A DNA stretch of 40,926 nt from Campylobacteraceae bacterium. GTDB lineage: Bacteria > Campylobacterota > Campylobacteria > Campylobacterales > Sulfurovaceae. The notes under the pieces are model-generated. The model saw nothing but the letters and a program-made list of their open reading frames with translations. It had not been told where the DNA came from and did not search any database. Location of the stretch: NCBI GenBank assembly GCA_026986355.1, contig JALSOO010000105.1:1-40926 (forward strand). The letters run 5' to 3'. The translations under genes and the position numbers were made by a program. This document shows positions 24,383-32,773 of the stretch, one piece after another; the stretch's first letter is position 1, and each line of letters starts with the position of its first letter.

Positions 24383-25393
24383 TTAAATTATCATCATCAC
24401 GAGACCCGTGATAACTACATTGATTACTGCCAATGGCATTAATACTTTCCAACACAACCACATAAGTTGGTCTGGTCTAACGTGTGGCCACGCAGCTCTT
24501 ACCCATAGCATAAAGAAGAATGAAAATGCAATTTTACCGATAATCATCAACCAACCTGGGAAAATCCAAAAGTCATTATATCCACCAAGGAAGACAACAG
24601 AAGCAATAACACCAATAGTAATCATATTGGCATACTCTCCAATAAAGAATAGCCCCCATCTCATACCACTGTACTCTGTTACATATCCAGAGATAACCTC
24701 TGCTTCATGCTCCAAAAGGTCAAATGGTGTTCTGTTGGTCTCTGCAAATCCTGCAATCAAAAATAGGACAAATGCTACTGGTTGATAGACAACCAACCAT
24801 GTTCCATCTGCTTGGTAATCATTAAAATCAACAAAAGATAGAGAACCAACCATCATAATAGGAGCTAAAATAGAAAGCCCTGTTACAACCTCATATGATA
24901 AGAATTGGATTGCTGTTCTTGCACTCCCCAAGATACCCCATTTATTCGCTTGTGCCATACCTGCAAGAAGTGGACCATAAAGCCCTGCTGCCATCATTCC
25001 AAGTACAAATAGGATTCCTACATTAATATCAGATGCAATTGATGGAACATAAACATCAACAAGAGGGATAGTAAACCCAGGGAAAACAGGTACTGCTGCT
25101 AGAGCAATAAATGCTGTTGCTGCTGTAATAACAGGAGCTACTGCAAATATAATTTTATTTGCATGTTGAGGTATAATATCCTCTTTGGTAAAGAGTTTGA
25201 TACCATCGGCTGCTAACTGTAACAACCCATAAGGACCTACATGTTGTGGTCCAAGCCTTCTCTGCATAAATGCAAGAATCTTTCTCTCAATATAAGTACC
25301 AAATCCAGCAATAGCTGCGATTACTGCTAAAATCAAAACTGCTTTTATAATAACCCCAACAGCCGTGACTTCTGGTAACATTGTTGAATCCAT
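24383..25393 (-). CDS. nuoH: Complex I subunit H
   Basis: A 336-residue eight-helix subunit that forms the quinone entry chamber. Seen: the N-terminal ERKILAFMQRRLGP loop, and NRTPFDLLEHEAEVISGYVT followed by EYSGM, which carries the conserved acidic loop near the quinone site. The usual DLPEGE reads DLLEHE here. It starts one base after nuoG2 ends. Quinone is expected to be menaquinone in this phylum. Confidence 0.95.
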   Translation of the reverse strand: MDSTMLPEVTAVGVIIKAVLILAVIAAIAGFGTYIERKILAFMQRRLGPQHVGPYGLLQLAADGIKLFTKEDIIPQHANKIIFAVAPVITAATAFIALAAVPVFPGFTIPLVDVYVPSIASDINVGILFVLGMMAAGLYGPLLAGMAQANKWGILGSARTAIQFLSYEVVTGLSILAPIMMVGSLSFVDFNDYQADGTWLVVYQPVAFVLFLIAGFAETNRTPFDLLEHEAEVISGYVTEYSGMRWGLFFIGEYANMITIGVIASVVFLGGYNDFWIFPGWLMIIGKIAFSFFFMLWVRAAWPHVRPDQLMWLCWKVLMPLAVINVVITGLVMMII

Positions 25394-25394
25394 A

Positions 25395-27743
25395 TTACAC
25401 CTCCTTTATAGTTACTGAAGCATATCTTGAACCATCAAATAGCCCATAAACATTTTCAGCAGATTTAAAATCTGAAAGAGCCATAATATCGCCCTCCATC
25501 TTTTTATCTTCAATTACATCAACAACGATTGTTCCGTTATCAAATACCACCTCTACCTTTTTACCTAAACTCTCTGCCTTAGATGAACTAACATATAGTC
25601 CAAACGGTTCAAAAATCTGATGTGCTTTTGCAGAAAAATCATTGAACTGTCTAGGAGGATTACATCTATAGACAATATCTCCATCTAAAAGAGTATCATC
25701 ATAGAACTTCTCAACTTTTGGAGTATCTCTCTCTTCAAATAGAACATTGAGTAGATAACCTCTATGCTCATTTCCTGCATTATCATAATAGTTATCTAAA
25801 CTATCAAACTCAACAGCTCTGTACCCTCTATCAGTTGGTAGTCGTTTTGTCCAATCTATGGTCTCTTCTGGAGCATCATCAATAAGCTCTTTCATAAGGT
25901 CATTTAACTCATATCCACCATAATCTAACGCAACATTGGTAGGAACAACTCTTTTTGAGAGATTAGTTACTGTTCCCTCTTGTTGGTTAAATGCAGGAAT
26001 ATCCAAATCGCCATCTCCAAGTGCAGAGAGTCTAAAATCTCCAATCTCGTTATAACCAACTGTATAACCCTCTGCATTATCATCAAGGTCACATATAATG
26101 GCTACCCCTAACGCATTTGATTTTGGTGGGTTCATAACAACATTAAATCCTGCTGTCTGCTCAATAAGTGCGATAAGTTTAGCAAGATTATCGGCTCTAT
26201 CATGATAGTAGTAATCCTCTCCTACCATTAGAGTAAATCTCTCTTTTTTCTTCATCATCTTATCGAAGCCTTTAATAAATTTCTTGGAGTCTCCACCTAC
26301 TAAATCTATCAATCCCTCTTTTCCACCAAGCTCTGTAATATAATCTTTGACACTACTATCAAGCTTATCTTGGTCTGAAAATAGTGCAAGAACTAGATAT
26401 AGAGTAGCCTCTTCAAGACCAACTTTATGGGTAAATGTAGAGACACTTTTACCAAATGATGGAATCAGAGTATCTCCTACGGGGTGGAAATATAACCCTG
26501 CACCTTTGTTCATCTTTTGAACATTATTAAATGCGTATTTTAACCCTGGGCTATCGTTTCTCAATGCACCACCTACTGATACGATAAAGTCACTCTTCAT
26601 ACTATCCTCCATAGATGAGGTGTAGAGTGAGTGACCTGACGCATCAGCATAGAGAGTTAAGAACTTTTGAAATGCTCTAACTTCTGGGTTATACAATTTA
26701 ATACCCATCTTCTCTTTGAGTGTCTGAAGCATCATCGCCTCTTCATTGGTAATCATGGAGTTAAATCGGATAGTTTTAGCTTTTTTAAATGCTTCAATAG
26801 CCAAATCAAAAGCTTTTTTATCTTTTGTAACTCCTCTATTCTCATAGTCATAACCAAATCTAGCAGAACCATCAAGAGATACATAGTTCCACTCATTAGT
26901 TACACGATAAATCTTCTCATCTCGATTATCTATAGAGATTGGTTTAACCTCATAATAGATTTGAAAACCATCTGAAGAGTGAGCCGATACAGCAGGAATC
27001 TTTCTCAAATCCCATGCATTTGATGTATAGACAAAATCTCTTGATACCAATGCACCAACAGGACATACTGCGATACACTCTCCACAATCAGAACAATCGG
27101 TAGAACCTGTACCGTTACTTGGAGCAATAACAGATTTTTGAAGCTTATTCCACATAGCATAAGCATCTTTTGGCATCTCATCTTTCCAAGCTTTATCTAG
27201 TGATGCACCACCACGTTTAGTGGTTTTAATCGCTGCATCTCCAATCATATCTTTACATACTGTAGTACAACGTTCACATACGATACATAATCCTGCATCA
27301 TAATGTAAAACACTACTCCAATCGCTTGTCTCTCGTTTTGTATCTGGGATAGAGTACGATTGAGAATCTACTTGTAGTTCTAGTGTGTAGTTTTGTAACT
27401 CACACTCTCCACTCTGGTCACATACACCACACTGTAGTGGGTGGTTAACATCATAAACTTCCATCATTGCTCTACGCTCTGCTAGAATATTTGGAGTGTT
27501 AACGGTAACCTCCATGCCCTCTTTGACCTTAGTATTACAAGAATAAACCTGCTTCCCATTAGCTTCAACTAGACATATCCTACACGCTAGTGTGGGAGAA
27601 CATCTCGTTAAGTAACAGATTGCAGGAATAAAAATATCGTTGGCACGAGCAGCATTGAGGATATATTCACCCTCTTTTGCTTTATACTCTTTACCATCAA
27701 TAGTAATACTTACCATATTTTCTACTGTTTGTACTTCGCTCAT
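25395..27743 (-). CDS. nuoG: Second NuoG paralogue, with an extra [4Fe-4S] motif
   Basis: A 782-residue Fe-S subunit. N1b [2Fe-2S]: C43, C54, C57, C69. N5: H101-x3-C105-x2-C108-x5-C114. Then two complete ferredoxin motifs, C153/156/159-x3-C163 and C217/220/223-x3-C227, so it carries N4 plus one more [4Fe-4S]. At the N7 site the paralogue's CPHC becomes SAHS (AVSAHSSDGFQ) and its LCSASR becomes DGSARF-type, so N7 is lost. The large C-terminal part is homologous to the other NuoG (QQEGTVTNLSKRV; NVALDYGGYELNDL), showing tandem duplication. It lies 1 bp after nuoG1. Part of the peripheral arm, cytoplasmic. Confidence 0.9.
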   Translation of the reverse strand: MSEVQTVENMVSITIDGKEYKAKEGEYILNAARANDIFIPAICYLTRCSPTLACRICLVEANGKQVYSCNTKVKEGMEVTVNTPNILAERRAMMEVYDVNHPLQCGVCDQSGECELQNYTLELQVDSQSYSIPDTKRETSDWSSVLHYDAGLCIVCERCTTVCKDMIGDAAIKTTKRGGASLDKAWKDEMPKDAYAMWNKLQKSVIAPSNGTGSTDCSDCGECIAVCPVGALVSRDFVYTSNAWDLRKIPAVSAHSSDGFQIYYEVKPISIDNRDEKIYRVTNEWNYVSLDGSARFGYDYENRGVTKDKKAFDLAIEAFKKAKTIRFNSMITNEEAMMLQTLKEKMGIKLYNPEVRAFQKFLTLYADASGHSLYTSSMEDSMKSDFIVSVGGALRNDSPGLKYAFNNVQKMNKGAGLYFHPVGDTLIPSFGKSVSTFTHKVGLEEATLYLVLALFSDQDKLDSSVKDYITELGGKEGLIDLVGGDSKKFIKGFDKMMKKKERFTLMVGEDYYYHDRADNLAKLIALIEQTAGFNVVMNPPKSNALGVAIICDLDDNAEGYTVGYNEIGDFRLSALGDGDLDIPAFNQQEGTVTNLSKRVVPTNVALDYGGYELNDLMKELIDDAPEETIDWTKRLPTDRGYRAVEFDSLDNYYDNAGNEHRGYLLNVLFEERDTPKVEKFYDDTLLDGDIVYRCNPPRQFNDFSAKAHQIFEPFGLYVSSSKAESLGKKVEVVFDNGTIVVDVIEDKKMEGDIMALSDFKSAENVYGLFDGSRYASVTIKEV

Positions 27744-27744
27744 A

Positions 27745-30003
27745 TTAGCTTCCTACTCTTTCTAAATCTACTTTACTAAATCTATAAGAGGATAGCAAAG
27801 CCGTACTTAAGCCCATATCAAATAATGGGTTAAGGGCTATTGTACCCTTTAAAGATGTATCAATCTTAAACACTCTCTCAAATTTAACGGAATCTATGGT
27901 GTAACGTATAGTATCACCATCTTTTAACTTTGATGCAGTTGCAAACTGCTGTGAACCCAAAAGATAGGCATCTTTTATAAGATTATCTGACAATGCCGTT
28001 AACGGGGAGAAGTGTTCTTGTGGGTTACAATTATAGACAACTGTTCCATCAAAAGCACTCATCTCTGCTATATCTTCTATAGATGTATCTAGCCCCACTT
28101 CTACCTCATCAAGAATATAACCTCTATGCTCATTACCTTTTGCATCAAAATAGTTTGTTAAACTATCAAACTCAATTGCTTTAAAGCCTTTGAATAGAGG
28201 TAAATCTTTTGTATAATCAATCGTATACTCTGAGTTTAATCCTAAACTATTTGCTAAATCATTTAGAACATAACCACCATAATCTAATACAACATTTAGA
28301 GAAGTAACTCTCTTATCAAGTGAGGTTAATGTACCCTCTTGTTGTGTAAAGCTTGGCATATCTAAATCACCATCTCCAAATGATGATAAAGTAAAGTCTC
28401 CTTTTACGTTATAACCAATCGTTGAACCCTCTATATCATCATCTAAATCACAAATTTGTGAGATACCCATACCGTTACCAGCAGGAGGAATACAGATAAC
28501 ATTAAATCCTGCATACTTCTCTAGTAGAGCCAGAAGTTTAGCGATATTTTCAGCTCTTGGGTGTGCATATAAATCAGCTCCTACAACTAAAGAGAATCGA
28601 CTCTTTTTAAGAAGTGATTTCTCTAAAGCCTCAAGCTCCTCTTCGCCTACATTGCATTCAGCAGAGAGATTTCCAATATCAAGCTCATCAAGTATATCTC
28701 TAATGTTTTGAGGGAGTTCACACTCTTTTAGTAGAGTATCTGCTAGGAGTGCTACTACACCCTCTTCTGAACCTGCTTCATATTTGATAAATTGAGTTAC
28801 AATATTTTTAAGTTCACTATCTTCTATAGGGTGCATATAGGCAACTCTAGCTCTATGCCACTTAGAAGCCATATTGATATGATACTTAACAATAGGTGCA
28901 TCATCATTTACACGTGTTCCTACTACAATTACAGCTCTTGAGTTAGATAACTCTTTTAGAGAGCCACCATAGAGAGATTTACCTGTAATAGTCCCATACG
29001 AATTCATAAACTTCTGAAATGCTCTTGCCTCATGAGAGATAAGCTTATAACCTCTACTCTCTTTTAGCTTTTGTAAAATATACGCCTCTTCATTTGATAC
29101 TTCATTAGAAAAGATAATAGTTTTAGCAGACTCAAACGCTTTTAGTGCAGATTGAAATGCTATTTCATCTTTTACAACATCTCTATTGGCAATATCAAAT
29201 CCATAACGAGAAGCCGAACATAGAGTAGAGAATTCAGCCGTATTGCTTACACGGTAAATCTCTCCTTTTTTAACTTCATAAATCACATCATGCCCACCCC
29301 CACAGTGAGGACAAGTTGATGGTATCTGTGTTAGCTCCCAAGCATTTGAACTATATTTGAAACGACTATCAACCAATGCCCCAACAGGACATACAGCTGC
29401 GGCCTCGCCAAGTGTTTTATAGTTTTTATCTTGTTTTACATTTTCGATAGTTGAAGAGTATCCACCAAATTTTACTTTGAGTGCTTCATCTCCTGTAATC
29501 TCTGTAGATACTCTTACACACTTCTCACACATAATACACAGAGCTGGGTCATAAGAGATAACACCCCAGTTCTGAACAGGTCTATGTGGCTCTTTGGTAG
29601 TAAAGTTTTGTCCACTTACACCAAACTCCATTGTCTTGTTTTGGAGGTCACACTCTCCACTCTTGTCACATACTCCACACTCTAAAGGGTGGTTTACATT
29701 ATAGAGTTTCATAATGCTTTGACGCTCTTTAAATAACTCTTGATTGTTGGTTGTAATAACAGCACCATCTGTTGCTTTCTCTTGACAAGATAATATTGCT
29801 CCATCAACACCCTCTACATCAACAATACACATTCTACATGATGCAATTGGTAATGTTTTGGTTAGATAACACATGGTTGGAATATATATCTCATTTTCAC
29901 GAGCAATCTCCAAAATTGTTTGACCATAAATAGCCGAACAGCTTTTCCCATCAATAGTTACATTGATAGCTTTTGCTTCTATATCTCTTATACTGCTCAT
30001 CAT
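27745..30003 (-). CDS. nuoG: First NuoG paralogue, with an N7-like site containing His
   Basis: A 752-residue Fe-S subunit from the chosen start. N1b: C45, C56, C59, C73. N5: H105-x3-C109-x2-C112-x5-C118. N4: C156-x2-C159-x2-C162 with the distant C205 (CPVGALV); the fourth Cys of that first motif is Ser, so no second ferredoxin cluster. N7-like: C231-x2-C234-x3-H238 and C262 (CPHCGGGH, LCSASR); the third ligand is His, codon CAT checked. I chose the ATG at 30003, which overlaps the NuoF-like stop as ATGATG; an in-frame ATG 36 bp upstream lies inside that gene. The C-terminal half matches nuoG2. Cytoplasmic peripheral arm. Confidence 0.9.
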   Translation of the reverse strand: MMSSIRDIEAKAINVTIDGKSCSAIYGQTILEIARENEIYIPTMCYLTKTLPIASCRMCIVDVEGVDGAILSCQEKATDGAVITTNNQELFKERQSIMKLYNVNHPLECGVCDKSGECDLQNKTMEFGVSGQNFTTKEPHRPVQNWGVISYDPALCIMCEKCVRVSTEITGDEALKVKFGGYSSTIENVKQDKNYKTLGEAAAVCPVGALVDSRFKYSSNAWELTQIPSTCPHCGGGHDVIYEVKKGEIYRVSNTAEFSTLCSASRYGFDIANRDVVKDEIAFQSALKAFESAKTIIFSNEVSNEEAYILQKLKESRGYKLISHEARAFQKFMNSYGTITGKSLYGGSLKELSNSRAVIVVGTRVNDDAPIVKYHINMASKWHRARVAYMHPIEDSELKNIVTQFIKYEAGSEEGVVALLADTLLKECELPQNIRDILDELDIGNLSAECNVGEEELEALEKSLLKKSRFSLVVGADLYAHPRAENIAKLLALLEKYAGFNVICIPPAGNGMGISQICDLDDDIEGSTIGYNVKGDFTLSSFGDGDLDMPSFTQQEGTLTSLDKRVTSLNVVLDYGGYVLNDLANSLGLNSEYTIDYTKDLPLFKGFKAIEFDSLTNYFDAKGNEHRGYILDEVEVGLDTSIEDIAEMSAFDGTVVYNCNPQEHFSPLTALSDNLIKDAYLLGSQQFATASKLKDGDTIRYTIDSVKFERVFKIDTSLKGTIALNPLFDMGLSTALLSSYRFSKVDLERVGS

Positions 30004-32009
30004 ACAGCCACCATCGATATATAGTAACATCGCATACAACGCTCTGCTTCTGCTATCGCCTCTTCTCCAGTAAATCCAAGATTTACCTCTCTTTGGTTAT
30101 CTTTACGCTCATCAACTCCAAGTTTTTCACTCTCTTGACGTGGAATACCTGGCATCCACCCTGTAATCTTCTCATTTTTATTATAAACTCTTAAACGAGA
30201 TAAGTGGTCTTCCATAATCTCATCATCAAGAAGTGTACATTTACCATCATAGATATAACGACTTATTACTGAGGCAGCACGTCTTGCTTGACCTACTGCA
30301 TTTACAATAGTCATTGGTCCATACTCACAATCTCCAGCAGCAAAAAGTCCATCTTTTGAGGTCATATAATCTTTACCGTTAGTAGCAATTGAGTTCCAAC
30401 TTGTCATTTTAATATCCCACTCTTCAGGAATAATCTGTAAATCTAGTGATTGAGAGACAGCAGGGATTAGATAGTCAATATCTAACTCAAAATCTGCACC
30501 CTCTATCTTAACAAGTTGAGGTCGTCCACCATTTGGGTCTGGAACAAGTTCAAACTTATTAACTTTAAGCTTTGTAAGTTTATCTCCATCATCAAAAATC
30601 TCTTCAATAGACGAGTAGAAGATAAACTCAACACCCTCTTCAAGAGCCTCATGATACTCTTCATAAGTTGTATTTCTAATAATAGTTTTTTCATCACGAC
30701 GGTAAAGCATAATAACTTTTTTAGCACCCTCACGAATCGAACAACGTACAACGTCCATAGAGGTAAATCCACCACCGACACAGACAACTGTTTTGTCTTT
30801 AAGTTCATTTGATGCAGGGCTACCGATACCATATTTATGCCATAGGTTAACCTTGTCAAGCATATCTATAGCACCCCAATAACCCTGTTTAGTTGGGTCT
30901 TCATTTTTAGCACGAACTTTTTTAGAGAGTCTAGCACCAAATCCAAGTAGTGTCGCATCATACTCTTCATAAATATCTTTAAGCATCTCTGCTGTTACTC
31001 GGCAGTTATTGGTAATAGTTACAGCTTCCATCTCTAAAACAAGGTCAATATCTTTGTTGTACTTATCAACAGGCATTCTATACTCTGGAACACCTACAGC
31101 AACCTCTCCACCATTTACTGGTAGCTCTTCAAAGATATGAACCTTTATACCCTCTAGTGCCAAGTAGTACGCTGCTGTTAGACCTGCAGGTCCTGCACCA
31201 ATAATGGCTACTTTTTTACCATCATTTCGTAGAGGTTTTGGCTCAAATGGGTGCAACCAAGGAACTTCATGGTCTGTCTCATAATCAGCACCTAATCGTT
31301 TAAGCTCCATAATAGAGATAGGTTCATCAAGATTCATACGTCTACACGCATCTTCACAAGGGTGTGGACATACACGACCACAAGTGTGTGCTAATGGCAT
31401 TGTTTGACGAGTTGCAGACAATGAATCTGTAAATACCATATCTCTAACACCCTCAATATAAGCAGGAATATCAACACTTGCAGGACACATATCCGTACAT
31501 GGTGCTGTTACTTTTGCAATATAAGAGATGTCTGAATTGTAGTGGATAGAAGGTATTTGAGCATCAATACAGGTATCAAACTGCTCTTTGTAATGCTCCA
31601 TTAAATCTAATATAGGTTTAGGAACGGTCTTTCCAATCTCACATTTTGATGTAACCATCATAGTTTGTGAAATCTCTTTGAGGTGGTCTACATCTGCATG
31701 TGTACCCTCTCCTCGTGCTATTTTGTCGAGTAAGTCATAAAGAATCCTACCTCCCCAACGACCAGGAGCACAACGACCACACGCTTCTGAGTACTCTTGG
31801 TACTGTGCTGCGTATTGTGTTGCCAAAATAACAGCATCTATATCTTCGTCAAAGATGGCAACACCATCCCAACCAATAAATGCTTTGCTATCTCGCTCTC
31901 CATGATAGGTTTCAGGAAGTTTAAAACCCGACTCACTCCACTCTTCTGATGGTTTACCACGATTGTCGATAAACTCATCACGCCAAGTAGAGAACAGTAA
32001 CCTAGACAT
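30000..32009 (-). CDS. NuoF-position protein: degenerate NuoF N3 domain fused to a GltD-like flavoprotein
   Basis: A 669-residue replacement for NuoF. Residues ~72-145 match the C-terminal Fe-S domain of NuoF (EACGRCAPGRWGG ... TSKCEIGKTVP), but the third N3 Cys is Gly83 (C77, C80, C123 remain). Then a GltD-type module: C171-x3-C175, CGRVCPHPCEDAC (210-222) for low-potential clusters, an FAD fold GAGPAGLTAAYYLA, an NADPH-type fold VGGGFTSMDVVRC with YRRDE, and C-terminal LFAAGDCEYGP. The last residues hold C-M-R-C. The NADH/FMN domain of true NuoF is missing. It should feed electrons into NuoG from NAD(P)H or, as shown for Campylobacter complex I, from a ferredoxin or flavodoxin; which one is inference. 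TAATG junction with the NuoE-like gene. Confidence 0.85.
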   Translation of the reverse strand: MSRLLFSTWRDEFIDNRGKPSEEWSESGFKLPETYHGERDSKAFIGWDGVAIFDEDIDAVILATQYAAQYQEYSEACGRCAPGRWGGRILYDLLDKIARGEGTHADVDHLKEISQTMMVTSKCEIGKTVPKPILDLMEHYKEQFDTCIDAQIPSIHYNSDISYIAKVTAPCTDMCPASVDIPAYIEGVRDMVFTDSLSATRQTMPLAHTCGRVCPHPCEDACRRMNLDEPISIMELKRLGADYETDHEVPWLHPFEPKPLRNDGKKVAIIGAGPAGLTAAYYLALEGIKVHIFEELPVNGGEVAVGVPEYRMPVDKYNKDIDLVLEMEAVTITNNCRVTAEMLKDIYEEYDATLLGFGARLSKKVRAKNEDPTKQGYWGAIDMLDKVNLWHKYGIGSPASNELKDKTVVCVGGGFTSMDVVRCSIREGAKKVIMLYRRDEKTIIRNTTYEEYHEALEEGVEFIFYSSIEEIFDDGDKLTKLKVNKFELVPDPNGGRPQLVKIEGADFELDIDYLIPAVSQSLDLQIIPEEWDIKMTSWNSIATNGKDYMTSKDGLFAAGDCEYGPMTIVNAVGQARRAASVISRYIYDGKCTLLDDEIMEDHLSRLRVYNKNEKITGWMPGIPRQESEKLGVDERKDNQREVNLGFTGEEAIAEAERCMRCYYISMVAV

Positions 32010-32773
32010 TATTTACCCTTTTTTCTAGCAGGAGCTTTTTTTGTAGATGTTTTCTTGAGAGGTGCTTTTTTAAGAGGAGCTTTTTTTGCTGGAGCTTTCT
32101 TTGCTTCTTCTTTTGTTTCAGCAACAAACTTTTCTGTCTCCTCTTTTATTTTTGCTTCAGCTTCAGCTTTTTCTGCTTCGTCTCTTGCTTTCGCTTCAGA
32201 AGCAACTTTTTTAGCCTCCTCTTTTGCTTTTGCTTCAGCAATAGCCTTCTTTTCAGCTTCCTCTTTTGCTTTTTTCTCTGCATCAGCTTTAGCTTTGGCT
32301 TCGGCTTTCTCTTTTGCTAATTTTTCAGCCTCCTCTTTTGCTTTTTTCTCTGCATCAGCTTTAGCTTTAGCTTCTGCCTCCTCTTTAGCTAATTTTTCAG
32401 CCTCCTCTTTTGCTTTTTTCTCTGCATCAGCTTTAGCTTTAGCTTCAGCTTTCTCTTTTGCTAATTTTTCAGCTTCGATTCGTTTCTCTTCTGCTATTTT
32501 TTTAGCTTTGATTGCATCTTCTTTACGTTTAGCTCTCTCTTCATCTGAAACTTTTTTAACAACAATAGTCCAATCAACTTCATTAAATTTCAATGAATTC
32601 ATCAAATCATGTTGTAAATCTCTAATAAAGTCAGCAGACTTTTGAATATGAGAGAAATCTCCTACTTCAAAAAGGAATATACCCACTTCACCAACTTTTA
32701 GTCCAGAGTCAATAAGCTCTTCCATTCTATTATAAAAATCATCTTTAAGATGTCTTAAATCATATCTTTTCAT
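32009..32773 (-). CDS. NuoE-position small subunit with a long Ala/Lys/Glu helical tail
   Basis: A 254-residue protein. Residues 1-~75 (MKRYDLRHLKDDFYNRM ... IFLFEVGDF ... QKSADFI ... SLKFNEVDWTIVVKK) match the small Campylobacterota protein that sits where nuoE should be; it has no Cys and so no [2Fe-2S] cluster N1a. Residues ~78-225 are a charged helix of A/K/E (TolA-like), with three 24-residue repeats of the form AKEKAEAKAKADAEKKAKEE plus AEKL at 105-176. The last 30 residues are histone-H1-like, with KKAPAKKAPLKK. The Campylobacter counterpart, as I recall it, is only ~80 residues, so the tail is extra. It overlaps both neighbours by one base (TAATG), deep inside the nuo operon. Confidence 0.8.
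   Translation of the reverse strand: MKRYDLRHLKDDFYNRMEELIDSGLKVGEVGIFLFEVGDFSHIQKSADFIRDLQHDLMNSLKFNEVDWTIVVKKVSDEERAKRKEDAIKAKKIAEEKRIEAEKLAKEKAEAKAKADAEKKAKEEAEKLAKEEAEAKAKADAEKKAKEEAEKLAKEKAEAKAKADAEKKAKEEAEKKAIAEAKAKEEAKKVASEAKARDEAEKAEAEAKIKEETEKFVAETKEEAKKAPAKKAPLKKAPLKKTSTKKAPARKKGK
32246..32461 (-). repeat. Three 72-bp tandem repeats in the NuoE-like gene
   Basis: Residues 105-128, 129-152 and 153-176 are three 24-residue units differing at two or three residues (K/E at the fourth position of unit 2; K instead of L at the last of unit 3). The DNA is nearly identical between units, so this tract should gain and lose copies in steps of 72 bp without frameshift. Confidence 0.9.

Noticed and set aside
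24408..24785. 125-codon plus-strand frame inside nuoH
   Set aside because: Mirror of conserved NuoH coding sequence; no ribosome-binding site and no recognisable motif.
27745..30039. NuoG1 starting at the ATG at 30039
   Set aside because: It would add 12 residues overlapping the conserved end of the NuoF-like gene; the ATG at 30003 forms the usual stop-start overlap and leaves the ferredoxin fold intact.
32055..32645. 196-codon open frame on the plus strand
   Set aside because: It is the antisense of the Ala/Lys/Glu tail of the NuoE-like gene. Its Ser/Ala/Phe composition is the expected mirror of A/K/E codons and it has no credible start.
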